Below are positions 31,498-42,720 of a stretch of 64,000 nucleotides of DNA, piece by piece. The position numbers were made by a program, and so were the translations under genes. The notes beneath the pieces are model-generated. The model was not told the DNA's origin, made no database searches, and was given only the letters and a program-made list of their open reading frames with translations. The DNA is taken from the NCBI GenBank assembly GCA_024516035.1, contig CM044963.1, positions 27,649,468 to 27,713,467 on the forward strand, read 5' to 3'. This stretch comes from Bactericera cockerelli. Its lineage: Eukaryota > Arthropoda > Insecta > Hemiptera > Triozidae. Each line of letters begins with the position of its first letter. The stretch's first letter is position 1.

Positions 31498-33861
31498 CTA
31501 GGGTGGGCCGAAAAAAGCGAATTTTTGAATCGAGAATTTTAATAGCAAAAAAAAGTTGAAGCATGGTCAGACGTTTCCAAAAATATAACTTTTGTCGAAA
31601 TCGGATGTTATCTTCCACTGCCGCAAAGCGGTTGAAGTTTGGCGGAAATGTCGAAAAATGGCATTTTGGACCCCACTTTAAGAAAATTATAAAAATAGCA
31701 GATGAACATCTAGGAAGCTCAAATTTGTTTCAAATTATTCAATATGTGTTCTAATTTTATTTTTAGACTAAAAATAATGAGCTTTTTGAACTCTGTTTTG
31801 TATACAGGGTGACCCAAAATCATGAAATTCCACATTTTCATGTGATTTATATGGGGTATATTATGTTTATATTTATTGAATTATTTGAATTAATCCTTCG
31901 ATATTGGAAACAAAATCATCAAATATTATATATGTGATAGTGCTGGACAGTTTGGATGATATTATTTGCACACTTCAGACATACAGGGTGGCCAAAATTT
32001 TCATAAATTATGATGACTTTTTTATGTACTTAGTTCATGGTTTTTTTTACATTACAACCATGTAAATATTATGCTAAGCCGTTTTTAGGGACATAAAATA
32101 TAAATCCGGATTATAGAAAGGATTATAAGACAGTCTCTTATCCAATATATTCCGTATGGAGCCCATGTGATTGATGGAAAGTCTTGGGTGGAAGGAAATT
32201 TTCACCCAACACAGTGCACCTTGGGAAATATGTTATATAGGGAACGTATTCCCTTATCGTTGTTGCAATTTTACCTTATAGTTTGACCATTCTATTTCCT
32301 GCATTATTGTTATTAAAATAACTGTATAAGTTCCTAGATACCATTTGTATTAGGTGGCTACACCACGCGACGAAGCTCTCCCGAAACCTCCCAACAACGA
32401 ATTTTTTTATATCGCGTCTTTTGATATCTTTCCGACCTAGTTCTGTGGAGTCTCTCTGCAATTCAAGAGTTTTAATGGCTTGTAATGGCAAATGGATTTC
32501 TGAAGTTATACATATACATTACACCTATTTCCATTGGTAAAAAAACTAATGATTCAGCAAAAATAACCAAATGGGTTCATAAAATATATCATATGTATAT
32601 TATGCTGGCCTTTCATGCTATTTGTGGTTTCAGAAAAAAATAAAGTAGGTAAGTCCTTCAGATTAGAAAAATGCAAATCACTTTGGTATTGGTAACAAAT
32701 TAACAACAACAACTGGTACCTCAAAGGCAAAAATGTACCTTAAACAATGGCTTTTCTCTCGCTCAATAGCGAGGGAATGTTACATCTATTTTTAGTACTG
32801 TGCCCAGTGGAAAATCATCAGAGAAGATTCTATTTACTGTCTAAAGAAATGTAAGCTAATTTACTGAACTTCTACTAATGAGCAAACAACTATATCATAA
32901 AAAAAAGTTATTATACTTGTGTTAATCACTTTCACGATATCACAACTACTCAAAATCGAGTTACTAAATCTACGCTGAATCCAGGACTTGAATCACCGAC
33001 TTCCAGGTTAGAGGTTACAAGTATACAAGTGCGCCGCCTTATCGATCAACTATATCATTTTATTATGTATAGAGATAATTTGTTGATCTTATATTGTTTA
33101 TGCTGCCACTCCAATGTTACTACGAGATATTTCCCAAGATGCACTGTGTTGGGTGAAAATTTCCTTCCACCCAAGACTTTCCATCAATCACCTGGGCTCC
33201 ATACGGAATATCTTGGATAAGAGACTGTCTTATAATCCTTTCTATAATCCGGATTTATATTTTATGTCCCTAAAAACGGCTTAGCATAATATTTACATGG
33301 TTGTAATGTAAAAAAACCATGAACTAAGTACATAAAAAAATCATCATAATTTATGAAAATTTTGGCCACCCTGTATGTCTGAAGTGTGCAAATAATATCA
33401 TCCAAACTGTCCAGCACTATCACATATATAATATATGATGATTTTGTTTCCAATATCGAAGGATTAATTCAAATAATTCAATAAATATAAACATAATATA
33501 CCCCATATAAATCACATGAAAATGTGGAATTTCATGATTTTGGGTCACCCTGTATACAAAACAGAGTTCAAAAAGCTCATTATTTTTAGTCTAAAAATAA
33601 AATTAGAACACATATTGAATAGTTTGAAACAAATTTGAGCTTCCTAGATGTTCATCTGCTATTTTTATAATTTTCTTAAAGTGGGGTCCAAAATGCCATT
33701 TTTCGACTTTTCCGCCAAACTTCAACCGCTTTGCGGCAGTGGAAGATAACATCCGATTTCGACAAAAGTTATATTTTTGGAAACGTCTGACCATGCTTCA
33801 ACTTTTTTTTGCTATTAAAATTCTCGATTCAAAAATTCGCTTTTTTCGGCCCAGCCTAATG
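31498..33861. mobile_element. 2.36-kb palindromic fold-back element with nested mariner-like ends
   Basis: The left arm 31498-32231 and right arm 33127-33861 are inverted copies of about 734 bases with few differences. Outer ends are CTAGGGTGGGCCGAAAAAA and its near match, flanked by TA. Inside both arms further ends CAGGGTGACCCAAAATCATG (31805/33552) and CAGGGTGGCCAAAATTTTCA (31984/33373) occur at mirror positions. CAGGGTG termini at TA sites are typical of Tc1/mariner-type elements. No transposase is present. The 895-base loop holds a SINE B copy. Confidence 0.88.
32908..33046 (-). mobile_element. tRNA-derived SINE, family B, in palindrome loop
   Basis: GTGTTAATCACTTTCACGAT, CTAAATCTACGCTGAATCCA, GGACTTGAATCACCGACTTC and GCGCCGCCTTATCGATC in reverse order. 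It is asymmetric in the loop, so it arrived after the arms formed. Confidence 0.85.
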
Positions 33862-34283
33862 TATACCAATAACCTTTCTCGGTAAAATGAAAATACATAC
33901 TTCAGGGTCGTTGTTTATTAGGTAGTCAATATGAACCATTGCTTTTAATGTGGCAGCAGCCGATAAAATACAATTCTTTAAATACAATGAAGAACAATAA
34001 TTATTCTTGTTCTAATGAAGAACAATAATATTATTACAGGATTTCTGAGACACGCTGTGGATAATACAAAGACTAAAGAGCTATCCTCGTCCATACTTCT
34101 ATATCCTTTGCATTTATTTCTACCATTCGGAAGATCTTCTTTGCTTCTCTACACAGCCAGAACAGTGGCCTAGCTGTCTTTGTAACTAAAGTCTCAACAT
34201 TTTGAGTTCAACAATTTTAAAAATACAATACAATACTTTGTTTATTCTGCAAGAATGAGACCTTTTACTCTCTCAGACCAAAC
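33862..34283. other. Spacer, no gene
   Basis: AT-rich with a short direct repeat of GAAGAACAATAAT near 33988 and 34017. Nothing coding. Confidence 0.5.
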
Positions 34284-34428
34284 AAGTTATCATTTTTGTG
34301 TTAATCACTTTCGTGACGTTACAACCACCCAAATTTGCTTTACTAAATCTTTGCTGAAACCGGGACTTGAATCACCGACCCCCAGGCTACAAGTCCGCCG
34401 CTCCATCGATGAAGCTACTGAGATTGGT
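34284..34428 (-). mobile_element. tRNA-derived SINE, family B
   Basis: GTGTTAATCACTTTCGTGAC, TTTACTAAATCTTTGCTGAA, GGGACTTGAATCACCGACC and CCATCGATGAAGCTACTGAG. Just downstream TAATCACTTTCGTGACAGAG restarts a second tail. Confidence 0.88.
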
Positions 34429-34486
34429 CACAGACCAAACAAGGTCTCATTTATTTGTATGACGAACAAAAAAACGTAATCACTTT

Positions 34487-34675
34487 CGTGACAGAGATAC
34501 CAGAAGTCGCGGGTTCGAAACCCATCCGGGACAAGACATCCTCCTCCCATTTGGTATTTTTACCATATAATAATATGTCTTACTGCTTACTGCTGGAATA
34601 TTGGGACTGAATAGTCCTACTCGGGTAGTATAAAAAAAGCGATATAAGTATTCTTGTTATTATTATAAAACATTT
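34487..34675 (+). mobile_element. tRNA-like SINE fragment
   Basis: A B box GTCGCGGGTTCGAAACCC, a body with TCCTCCTCCCATTTGG and GCTGGAATATTGGGACTGAA, and a (TTA)n tail. The A box is missing or fused with the preceding SINE B tail. Single copy here. Confidence 0.55.
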
Positions 34676-34746
34676 TTTCTTTAAATATTTATGGAGAAAA
34701 AAAAAATAGATTATATTTCTCATTTATGTACATAAAAAACTGTTGC

Positions 34747-34960
34747 ACTGGTAGTCAACTGGTTAACACGCTAGTCTGGTAATCCAAGTACCATTGATTC
34801 GAGCCCCACCCAGTGCATGGATTTTTCCTCATTAATTTGAGTTTACAACATATAATAATAAGACTCTGAGGGTTAGGTGGTAGAAAATGCTTTGAGCATT
34901 AACCTCGCCTGATGGTTACCTTCCACTAAAAAGCGTTATTTTAATGATTATTATTATTAT
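34747..34960 (+). mobile_element. tRNA-derived SINE, family C, reference copy
   Basis: The head is CTGGTAGTCAACTGGTTAAC and ACGCTAGTCTGGTAATCC; the B box region GATTCGAGCCCCACCC. The body has TTTTTCCTCATTAATTTGAG, AGACTCTGAGGGTTAGGTGG, TGAGCATTAACCTCGCC and GGTTACCTTCCACTAAAA, then (ATT)n. This is the fullest plus-strand copy. Confidence 0.93.
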
Positions 34961-35325
34961 AAAGAATAATGGTGATGTGTATAGAAATGTGGCATTTTTT
35001 TTTTTTTTTTTTGTGGATTATTAAGAGTATTTTAGGATTATGTATTAAGGAGATAACTGTTGATGCAAATACAGAGCCATGCAGAAACCTCGCAATATGG
35101 AAGAAATCGTCGATATTCATGGAATTCCAAAGCTTGAGATTATATTTTAATATTGAATCATTCCAAAGGTACTCCCAGATATTATTTGTATTGGAAATTG
35201 TATTTCCATTATTCTAAGAATTTTCATTAGTTCAATTTTTCTTTTCTGGAGAAATTCTTTCTGGAGATTTTCCTGGACAATTTTCCGTTTAATTTAGAAA
35301 TCATTAATTTATTTTACTTAGGTAC

Positions 35326-35609
35326 TGTTGATTTACTCAACGTAGAATCTCAACTTAGAAACTCAAAAGGGAAACAGATTAGGAAAATAAGAAGAGATAA
35401 AAATTACTGTTGGGAAAATTCTTTCGGAAAATCAAAAATGTGTATTTTGTTTACATGAAAAGCTAAACTGTGAACATAGCAACTTATAAAGAGTGATTTG
35501 ACAACCTTCAGTTGTCTGTAAACTTATCAACTAATTTTGATGCTAAGGCTTTTAAAAAAGAGGGAAAATAAATTCTGCGAAAATTCAAATTGTGTCACCG
35601 TTCTCAACA
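35326..35609 (-). repeat. BEL/Pao 3' LTR
   Basis: 284 bases beginning TGTTGATTTACTCAACG and ending CACCGTTCTCAACA on the plus strand. Reading it base by base against 59763-60046 I find no difference. The TGTTGA/TCAACA ends form the short terminal inverted repeat expected of LTRs. Confidence 0.95.
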
Positions 35610-35621
35610 TTCTCCCACCCA
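35610..35621 (-). promoter_or_regulatory. Polypurine tract of the BEL element
   Basis: On the minus strand, GGGTGGGAGAA lies directly before the 3' LTR. This is the expected place for plus-strand DNA priming in LTR elements. Confidence 0.75.
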
Positions 35622-35793
35622 AATTACAAATTTAAACTTACAATTTTTAATTTGCAACTAATTGTCTATAATATTACCAGATTTCAAAGTCATACAGTTT
35701 GATAATAACCTGTAAGCTACTCATTATATCCTCATGAGGCAAAATACAAAATTGATTAAAACCATTAGTTCAGAAACAATAGAATATCAATAT

Positions 35794-36182
35794 TCAATGA
35801 TATCTTGATGGTTTTCTAATACGTCTTCCACGTCTGTTCTTTGTTACTGGAGGAGCAGTCACTACAGGAGCAGTGAGTCTTGACTTTTTGCCATCATCAC
35901 TTGGTATAACAGATGGCAGCTCGTTTTGATCAGGTTCAACTGTCACTGATGTTGAAGGATTGACATTGACAGTTTGACATTGGGGGTTTATTGTCTCCAA
36001 GCGGTAGATGCGTTGTACTGGTCTTGTCAGCATACCATTTGTTGTCTTGACTCGTACAACTCTTACACAGCCATCCTTTCCATGAATAAGTTCTATCACT
36101 TGTCCAACAGGCCAATTAAGACGTTTGGAGTTATCATCACCTAAGAGAACTACATCTCCTATTTTTAAGTTATGCTCTTTTT
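35794..36182 (-). pseudogene. BEL/Pao integrase C-terminal segment
   Basis: Minus-strand frame with the DUF5641-like tail found after Pao integrases: GDVVLLGDDNSKRLNWPVGQ, then VIELIHGKDGCVRVVRVKT, ending in a basic RRGRRIRKPSRY stretch. It is out of frame with the main integrase part because of an A run at about 36179-36187 (nine A on the minus strand). Frame loss in such a run may be a real mutation or a base-calling error. Confidence 0.85.
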
Positions 36183-37408
36183 TTTTATCTTGGGTGAGAA
36201 TTTCAGTTGTCCGAGATATTCTGACTTGAATCTCTCACGCAACTGTTTTCTGAGTTCATTTCTATATTTGATTCGTCGTTTCAAGTCCTTTGTTTCAATT
36301 AATTCATACTCAGGAAACCCGGTTTCTTCTATATCATGAATAAACATTCCTGGAGTAATGACAGCTAGTTCATGGTCACTATCAGCCATATATGTCAAAG
36401 GTCGGTTATTAATAACAGCTTGACAGTCACAGAGTAATGTTTGCAATTCTTCATAATCCACAGTTGAACGTCCAAGAACACGACGCAGTAATTTTTTCAA
36501 GATTCCAATCAGTCTTTCCCACCAACCTCCCCACCATGGTGCAGATGGAGGATTGAATATCCGATGAATCTTCTTTGCTGAAGAATACTGTGTTATGGTT
36601 TTCCAATTTAATTTGTGGCATGCTGAATCAAATCCCACAAAGTTGGTTCCATTATCACTGTATACAGTATTAGGTCTTCCGTTTCGACTACAAAATCTTC
36701 TGAATGCTTGTAAGAAGCTATCTGTTGATAAGAAAGATACTACATCCAGCTGTATAGCTCGATATACAGCACATGTGAATATGCATACCCAAACTTTCTT
36801 CATAGAACCATTATCTCCTTTGATCATTAATGGACCTGCTAGGTCTATTCCAATGATTTCAAATACCTTAGCGTCCCTGATACGATTCTCAGGTAAAGGT
36901 ATAGGGGCAGCTTCAAGCGGTTTCACTGTGTATCTTTTACATATAATGCAGGAATTTAACACCTTCCTTATGGTCTTCCTACCTCCAAGTATCCAATATT
37001 TTCTCCTGAGAATTGACATTAGGATTTGAGTTCCTGCATGACAATTTGAATTGTGTTCATCAGTGATTATTCTGTTCACAACAGAATGATCTGCACAAGG
37101 TAACACAATTGGGTAACAAAAATCTCTTGTGTCTTTTAGGTTAGACACTTTAGTTTTCAATCTTATAAAACCGCTGTCATCAAGAGAAGGTAGCAAGCTT
37201 GAAAGTTTTGGATCAGTAACTCCACAAAAACTTTCTTTCTGTACAAGCATCAGAACTTTATTTTCAGCTTTAGTGTACTCTGAAGAAGTTATCTCACCTT
37301 GTATTAGATTTCCTTTGTGTTTTTGAGCATTATTCTTAAAACGGAGTATCCATATAATGGTGCGGACAATCTTCTTATATTGGGAGAATTTCTTGTAATA
37401 CCAATCTG
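36165..37408 (-). pseudogene. BEL/Pao integrase core
   Basis: Zinc-binding region with NCHAGTQILMSILRRKYWI and CIICKRY. The catalytic core has IIGIDLAGPL (first Asp), VYSDNGTNFVG (second Asp) and PWWGGWWERLIGILKK (Glu). These are the Pao-class integrase signatures. The upstream part DWYYKKFSQYKKIVRT is in this frame but not in that of the preceding segment, so a one-base change lies near 37409. The longest uninterrupted ORF begins at 37250. The protein would insert the cDNA into the genome. Confidence 0.93.
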
Positions 37409-37668
37409 AAGATATACATATTAGTTGAGGTATCTATTAGGGAAGCTACCATGGAAGATACAATGGTTTTCCTTTTCTCTCTATTGATCTCGGTTTCATC
37501 AAATTTCAAATTTGTTTGTGGCCAATATTCTGGAGCATCTTTCAACCAATCTGGACCCTCCCACCATCTAAGTTTAATCAATTTTTTCAAAGTGCAACCT
37601 CGTGATGGAATATCGGCTGGATTCAGCTCACCAGGAACATGGCGCCACTCACAACCTTCAGACAACAT
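37375..37668 (-). pseudogene. BEL/Pao RNase H/integrase linker after LINE insertion
   Basis: Contains CEWRHVPGELNPADIPSRGC and WWEGPDWLKDAPEYWPQ, the conserved block between RNase H and integrase in Pao elements. Its 5' side is cut by the poly-A of the LINE at 37668-37682. It is in the same frame as the RNase H piece at 42250-42720. Confidence 0.92.
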
Positions 37669-37763
37669 TTTTTTTTTTTTTTAACAAGAACTGACGGGAT
37701 GTATTCCCATTTATTACAATATTAAAATACAAACATCATTACAACATTAAATACAAACAAAAA

Positions 37764-40700
37764 TCATATGCACAATTCATTTTGACAACAAAAAAATATA
37801 TCAACTTTTTCAGCTATATTGTTCCCTAGTTTTTGCATTCGCTGGAGTGGGGAGAATTCGCCTATGTTTGTTCTATTCTTACGAAGTTTGAAAGTATTTT
37901 TATTCCTGGAGTTAAATTGTTTTACATGAAAATCGAGTTGATCAAGTAAGTCTGGAGTATCTATTTTATTATGAATGATCTTGTGTAGGAATGTTAGGTC
38001 TAGCATATTTCTTCGATGTTCAAGTGATTTTATATCTTGGGATTTCATGATTTCATTATAATCATGATTAGATATTTGTATTTTCAATTTGTATGCGAGT
38101 ATTCTTAAAAAAGCTCTTTGAACAGATTCAATAGAAGAAATATGAACATTATATTGAGGAGACCAGACACTTGAGCAATATTCTAGGTGGGACCGAACAT
38201 AGGCAAAGTATAAAGTTTTTAGTGTACTTGGCTTGGTGAAGTCTTGTGTTTGTCGATATAGAAATCCTAACATTCGAATTGCTTTCTTTTTTATGATTTC
38301 ATAGTGAGAATTGAATTTTAAATTCTGTTGGAACGTCACTCCTAAATCTTTGATTGTACTGACTCTACACAGTGGAATATTGTTAATAGTGTAATTAAAC
38401 AGATAGGGATTTTGGATTGTGTAAAATTGCATAATTTTACATTTGTCTATGTTTAGTTCCATTAAATTCTCCTCACACCAGGAATGCAGACTACATAGTA
38501 CCTGCTGAAGTAAGGAAGCATCTTCTGGTCCACTGACTCTGAGGGCTATTTTGAAATCATCAGCAAACAACCAGGCGTGTACCCTGGGAGGCAAGATAGT
38601 GACTATATCATTAATATAGCATAAAAACAGTATGCCCGACAAATGACCTCCCTGAATACAGCCTGATGTTACTTCGATTTCTTCTGAAAAGTCAGGCTTG
38701 AAAATACCTTCTTTATTTTGCCCATTGACTCTCACAATCTGCTTTCTACCTCTATGAAAGCTCTCTAACCATGACAGTAATTTCCCTTTTATTCCAATCG
38801 CATTGAGCTTGGATATAAGTATAGTATGGTTGATTTTATCAAAACACTTTGAAAAATCTGTTAAAATTACATCAACTTGACCTCTGGTATCAATGTTGGT
38901 CATAAGATATTCGGTATATGATATTAGATTAGTGGTGGTAGAGCGTTTTTTTATGAACCCGTGTTGATGTTCATTTATAATGGTTGAGAGAATAGGGTAG
39001 AGTTGGCGAGATACAAGATTTTCTAAAAGTTTAGGTATAATAGAGGTTATAGATACAGGGCGGTAGTTTTTAATATTATCTTTCTCGCCAGATTTAAAAA
39101 TGGGAGAAATGTAAGATTTTTTCCATTCCTCAGGAAAATTGCCTGTGTTAAGAGAGAGTTGAAATAGAACAGTCAGTGGAGCAGCAAGTGCCTCAGCGCA
39201 TGATTTAAATAAAAGTGGAGAAATCTCATCTGGACCACGACATGCATGCTTAGGAAGTTTTTGTAAAAGCTCTAATGTATCATCTACAGAAATAATAATT
39301 TGGCTTATATTTATATTAGTATTGAAATCATACTCTCTTTCATCAGATGTTTTTTTAGAATAATTTTGAGAAAAATTCCTTGCAAAGAGATTAGCAATAG
39401 CTTTTGCATCTTTTGCTACAAGGTTGTCAAGTCGCATAATAGATGGAATACTGGAGGTGTTTTTTTTAGATGATAAAAAGTTCCATATTCTCTTCGGTTC
39501 TGAAATAATTTTGTCTTCTAATGATTTTATATACTCGTGATAGTCACGGGATGAGATTTCTTTACAAGTTTTTCTTAAGTGTGAAAACTGGACATAAGTT
39601 TCATGCAGAGCTAAGGATTTATAACGTTTATGAACCTTCTTCTTCTCAATAATAAGATCTTTTAATTCCTGACTATACCAGGTGGGAAATCTAGCTGACT
39701 TAATTTTCTTTTCTGGTACGTGAAGTTCAATACCCTTTAATAGAATGCAGTAGAAACTGTGAAAAAGAACGTCAAGATGTTTACAGTTAGGATCAAAGTT
39801 TTCTCTATTGCTAAGATTTTCATAAAGATAGGTCGATAAATTATTGTAATCTGCCGCATTATAATCTTTAATAGTCACTTCTAGGTTAGAAATGGAAACT
39901 TTTTTATTGGTTTGATTTTTATTAAAAATGTTTATTATGAGTGGGGGATGATGATTATCAATAGGTGTGACAATCACATCGTCACATTGGGTTACTTTGA
40001 GGTCAGAAGGTTCATTCGTTATAACTAAGTCTAAACTGACATTGTTCTGGTTTAAAACATGGTTTATTTGTGATAGAGCATGAAATTCAAGAGAAGATAT
40101 GAAAACATCAGCTCCTGAATTAAATTTGGTTTTTAGTGGTTCACAAGTTAAAGGGTCCCATGAGAGGGAAGGAAGGTTAAAGTCACCTGTATGTATGAAT
40201 ACTGTTTTAGAAAATTTAGATATTAATTCATCGAGTACGTATGTATACTTAAGATATATTGATGGTGGGCTGTCACATGGGATATAAACAGTAGTAATGA
40301 TGATTTTTTTCCTTTTAATTTTAAATTTGATTGCTAGAAACATTAAGTTTTCTTGTTTATCTAATGTTATAAGTGATGATTTAATATTCTTACTAATGGC
40401 AATAAGGATACCCTGACCTCTATCTACTCCGATTTCATTTCTATCGAGCCTATAAATTTCATATTTTTCCATACCTAATTCAGAATTACCAATTGATTCC
40501 TTAAGCCATGTTTCTGTTAAAATAATAATCTCGTAAGTAAAAAGTGGTATATTACAGACTAATGTCCTAAGTTTTGTTCTTAATCCTCGGGCGTTCTGGT
40601 AGTAGATGGTAAATACATCAGATTTTCTTGTTATAGAAATCAAATTTTCAATGTTCCTAAATCTATTATTGGTTCTAGAAATAGCTGTTTCTTTTTGAGA

Positions 40701-40857
40701 TGAATCATTTTTATGTATGTTGAAGTTACGTCTAGAAAAAATTGTTTCAATTTGAGACGAATAATTATTTGAATTTGTTTGTATTATATTCTCTATGTTT
40801 TCCAAGTTATTATTGTTAAAATTATTATTATTAAAATTAGTTATAGGTAATGATAGT
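37764..40857 (-). CDS. LINE ORF2: APE endonuclease and reverse transcriptase
   Basis: About 1,030 codons. Endonuclease blocks: FTIYYQNARGLRTKL (Asn), ILTETWLKESI (Glu), FIHTGDFNLPSLSW (Asp, Asn), LDLVITN and IDNHHPPLIINI (His). RT blocks: YRPVSITSIIPKLLE, QHGFIKKRSTTTN, VDVILTDFSKCFDKINHT, GCIQGGHLSGILFLCYINDI and AWLFADDFKIAL, with the FADD pair intact. No RNase H follows. This fits a CR1/Jockey-like clade. The frame opens after a TGA near 40857 and has no ATG before the endonuclease: the region starts with Asn-rich codons and a TTG at 40803-40805, and the first Met I see is about 115 residues later (GMEKYEIYRL). Translation may use reinitiation after ORF1 or a non-AUG codon, or the start was lost. 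Confidence 0.95.
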
Positions 40858-40900
40858 CAAATTTGTTTATAATATTTATTTATGTTATCAAAATATGTTA

Positions 40901-42070
40901 TCAAATTAATCGTTTACCGTGTTTGTTATAGTGAAGACCATGCCTGGTATACAAATTCTTGTTACTCAAAGTAGAAGAGTCAATTACATAAAAGTTTGAT
41001 GGTAGGTTACAGTCACCCATAGTGATACAGTTAGAATAGAAAATTTTTGAATTCAAATTAGGTTCATCATGTCTATATGGTATAGAAATGTAGATAACAT
41101 TAACGAAAAACTTTTGAGAGCATTCAATTATTTTTTGAATATCACTGTATGGATCATATTTATATGTATATGAAATATTGTTTGACCCAGCAATTACTAT
41201 AAGAAAATCTTTTTCCTGCATGTCTTTACATTCTAGATCAATATTTTTAATTACATTACAAAAGGTTGCATTAGGAAATATGCTACTTGAGATATTAAAT
41301 TTATCATTATTTTGATTAAGTTTGTGTCTTAAAATATTACCTAAAAATCTACCATGACTGTCACCTAATATTTTAATATTTATTTTATCAGTCTTATCTG
41401 TTTGTTTTGGTGAAGGTTCTTCTTCTCTCTCGATGACAATACGTTCGTCAATGACCCCAGTCTGCCTCATTTTCATCAGTACGATCTCCTTGTTTTTGAT
41501 TATATCATTTTCTTTGAATACAATTTTTTCCTTCAAATTGTCTTCATAAAACTTGAGTTTGGACGTCAGGTCTAAGTTTTGTTTTTTCAGTTTTTCTACC
41601 TCTTGGATTATGTTTTGGTTTTCTTCTGCAATACTTTTGTAATCATTTTTCAATGTTAGCAGAATGTTTTTCTTCTCTGTTATTCCTTCCATACTATTCT
41701 GCTTCTGGATTTTTAGTTGATGATGTAGGGAATCTAATTCTTCTTTTGCTTCCTGGATGGTATCATGATGAGAACTTTTTTCACTATAAATTTCACCATT
41801 TTTCTTCTTAATCTGATTTTCTAGTTTTGATATGGTTTGAGTATTTGATTCGTTCTCTTTGGTCAATTTCTTGACAATTTTGTTATATAAGGAAATAATT
41901 TCTGACATGATGATAACAAAAGCTTCAAAATCTTTGGGTTGTTGATTGTGCAGAATAGTTTTCAATTGTATTTTTACTTGCCCAAGAAGCTCTTTGATTC
42001 TTTCATCTTCAATCTCAAAATCAAATATGTTTTCTTCAATGTAAATTTTTGATCTTGTTGTAATAACCAT
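40901..42070 (-). CDS. LINE ORF1: coiled coil plus SGNH/GDSL esterase domain
   Basis: 389 codons from an ATG. Residues about 60-200 are Glu/Lys/Gln/Leu-rich with heptad-like spacing, which I read as a coiled coil for oligomerisation. Residues 232-385 match SGNH-hydrolase blocks: ILGDSHGRF (Ser 237), VIAGSNNIS (Gly-x-Asn at 295-298) and RHGLHYNKHG (His 380). ORF1 proteins with coiled coil and esterase are known from CR1/L2-clade LINEs, such as zebrafish ZfL2-1, where they act as RNA-binding trimers; the esterase substrate is unclear. No RRM or CCHC finger is seen. All three catalytic-type positions are present, so activity looks possible. Confidence 0.88.
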   Translation of the reverse strand: MVITTRSKIYIEENIFDFEIEDERIKELLGQVKIQLKTILHNQQPKDFEAFVIIMSEIISLYNKIVKKLTKENESNTQTISKLENQIKKKNGEIYSEKSSHHDTIQEAKEELDSLHHQLKIQKQNSMEGITEKKNILLTLKNDYKSIAEENQNIIQEVEKLKKQNLDLTSKLKFYEDNLKEKIVFKENDIIKNKEIVLMKMRQTGVIDERIVIEREEEPSPKQTDKTDKINIKILGDSHGRFLGNILRHKLNQNNDKFNISSSIFPNATFCNVIKNIDLECKDMQEKDFLIVIAGSNNISYTYKYDPYSDIQKIIECSQKFFVNVIYISIPYRHDEPNLNSKIFYSNCITMGDCNLPSNFYVIDSSTLSNKNLYTRHGLHYNKHGKRLI

Positions 42071-42249
42071 TGTAACGATCAGTATTATAGATTAAAATCA
42101 GTATTATAGATACTGTGATAACGAAAAGAAAGAAAGTAAAGTACCTAAATAAGTAATGAAATTGAAATAAAAATTGGGTAAATTTAGAAAAATTCACAAT
42201 TTCGCGAGAGCAGAATTTCTAGATGGGCCCGAAATATTTAGTTGGCCAA

Positions 42250-42720
42250 CTAAATATTTCTTATCCTGTTCATCACAAATGCGTTCCATGGCTCATTTTG
42301 CTTAATCCATGCAAGAACAGTAGTTGCATCTGTCCAAAAAATAGTTTCAACTCCAGATAGCTTGAAATCTTCTACTACAGTTTTGTATAGTCTAGTGGCA
42401 ATGGATGCTGCTAATAATTCTAGTCTTGGAATAGTCATTCCTCCCTTTGTCTTGGTTGTGGGTGTAACTCTTGCTTTAGATGATAATAATTGCACTGTCA
42501 CTTTGTCTGTATGCTCAACTCTTATGAACACTACAGCAGCATACGCCAATTTTGAAGCATCCGAGAAAACATGCAATGTCAACTTATCCTTGTTAGTTTT
42601 CGCACCAAACACCCATCGAGGGATTTTGACTTGAGGGAGGAGAGGTACTTCAGCAATCCATTGCAAAAATTTATTTCTTGTGTCTTCATGTACTTCTTCT
42701 GTCCAAGTCAGTCCCTTTTT
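42250..42720 (-). pseudogene. BEL/Pao RNase H segment with one nonsense codon
   Basis: LHVFSDASKLAYAAVVFIRV (catalytic Asp region), MTIPRLELLAASIATRLYKT (Glu region) and FWTDATTVLAWI (Asp region) are Pao-type RNase H motifs. A TGA at 42718-42720 separates it from RT; frame is otherwise continuous. A TGG-to-TGA change would explain it, since Pao elements usually have Trp there. The downstream end is cut by the LINE. Confidence 0.9.

Larger units (their letters stand above)
37669..42253 (-). mobile_element. Near-full-length two-ORF LINE inserted in BEL RNase H
   Basis: Minus-strand order: 5' UTR (about 42071-42253), ORF1 (42070-40901), a 95-base gap, ORF2 (to 37764), a short 3' UTR with AATAAATGG, then 14-15 A at the insertion edge. 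Its 5' end carries a palindrome, AATATTTAGTTGGCCAACTA and on. Both ORFs are free of internal stops. I could not fix a target-site duplication: the left edge is lost in the A run. Confidence 0.9.

Noticed and set aside
31563..31754. 63-residue ORF repeated at 33603-33794 on the other strand
   Set aside because: Mirror arms of the palindrome; identical peptides arise from the inverted repeat, not from a gene family.
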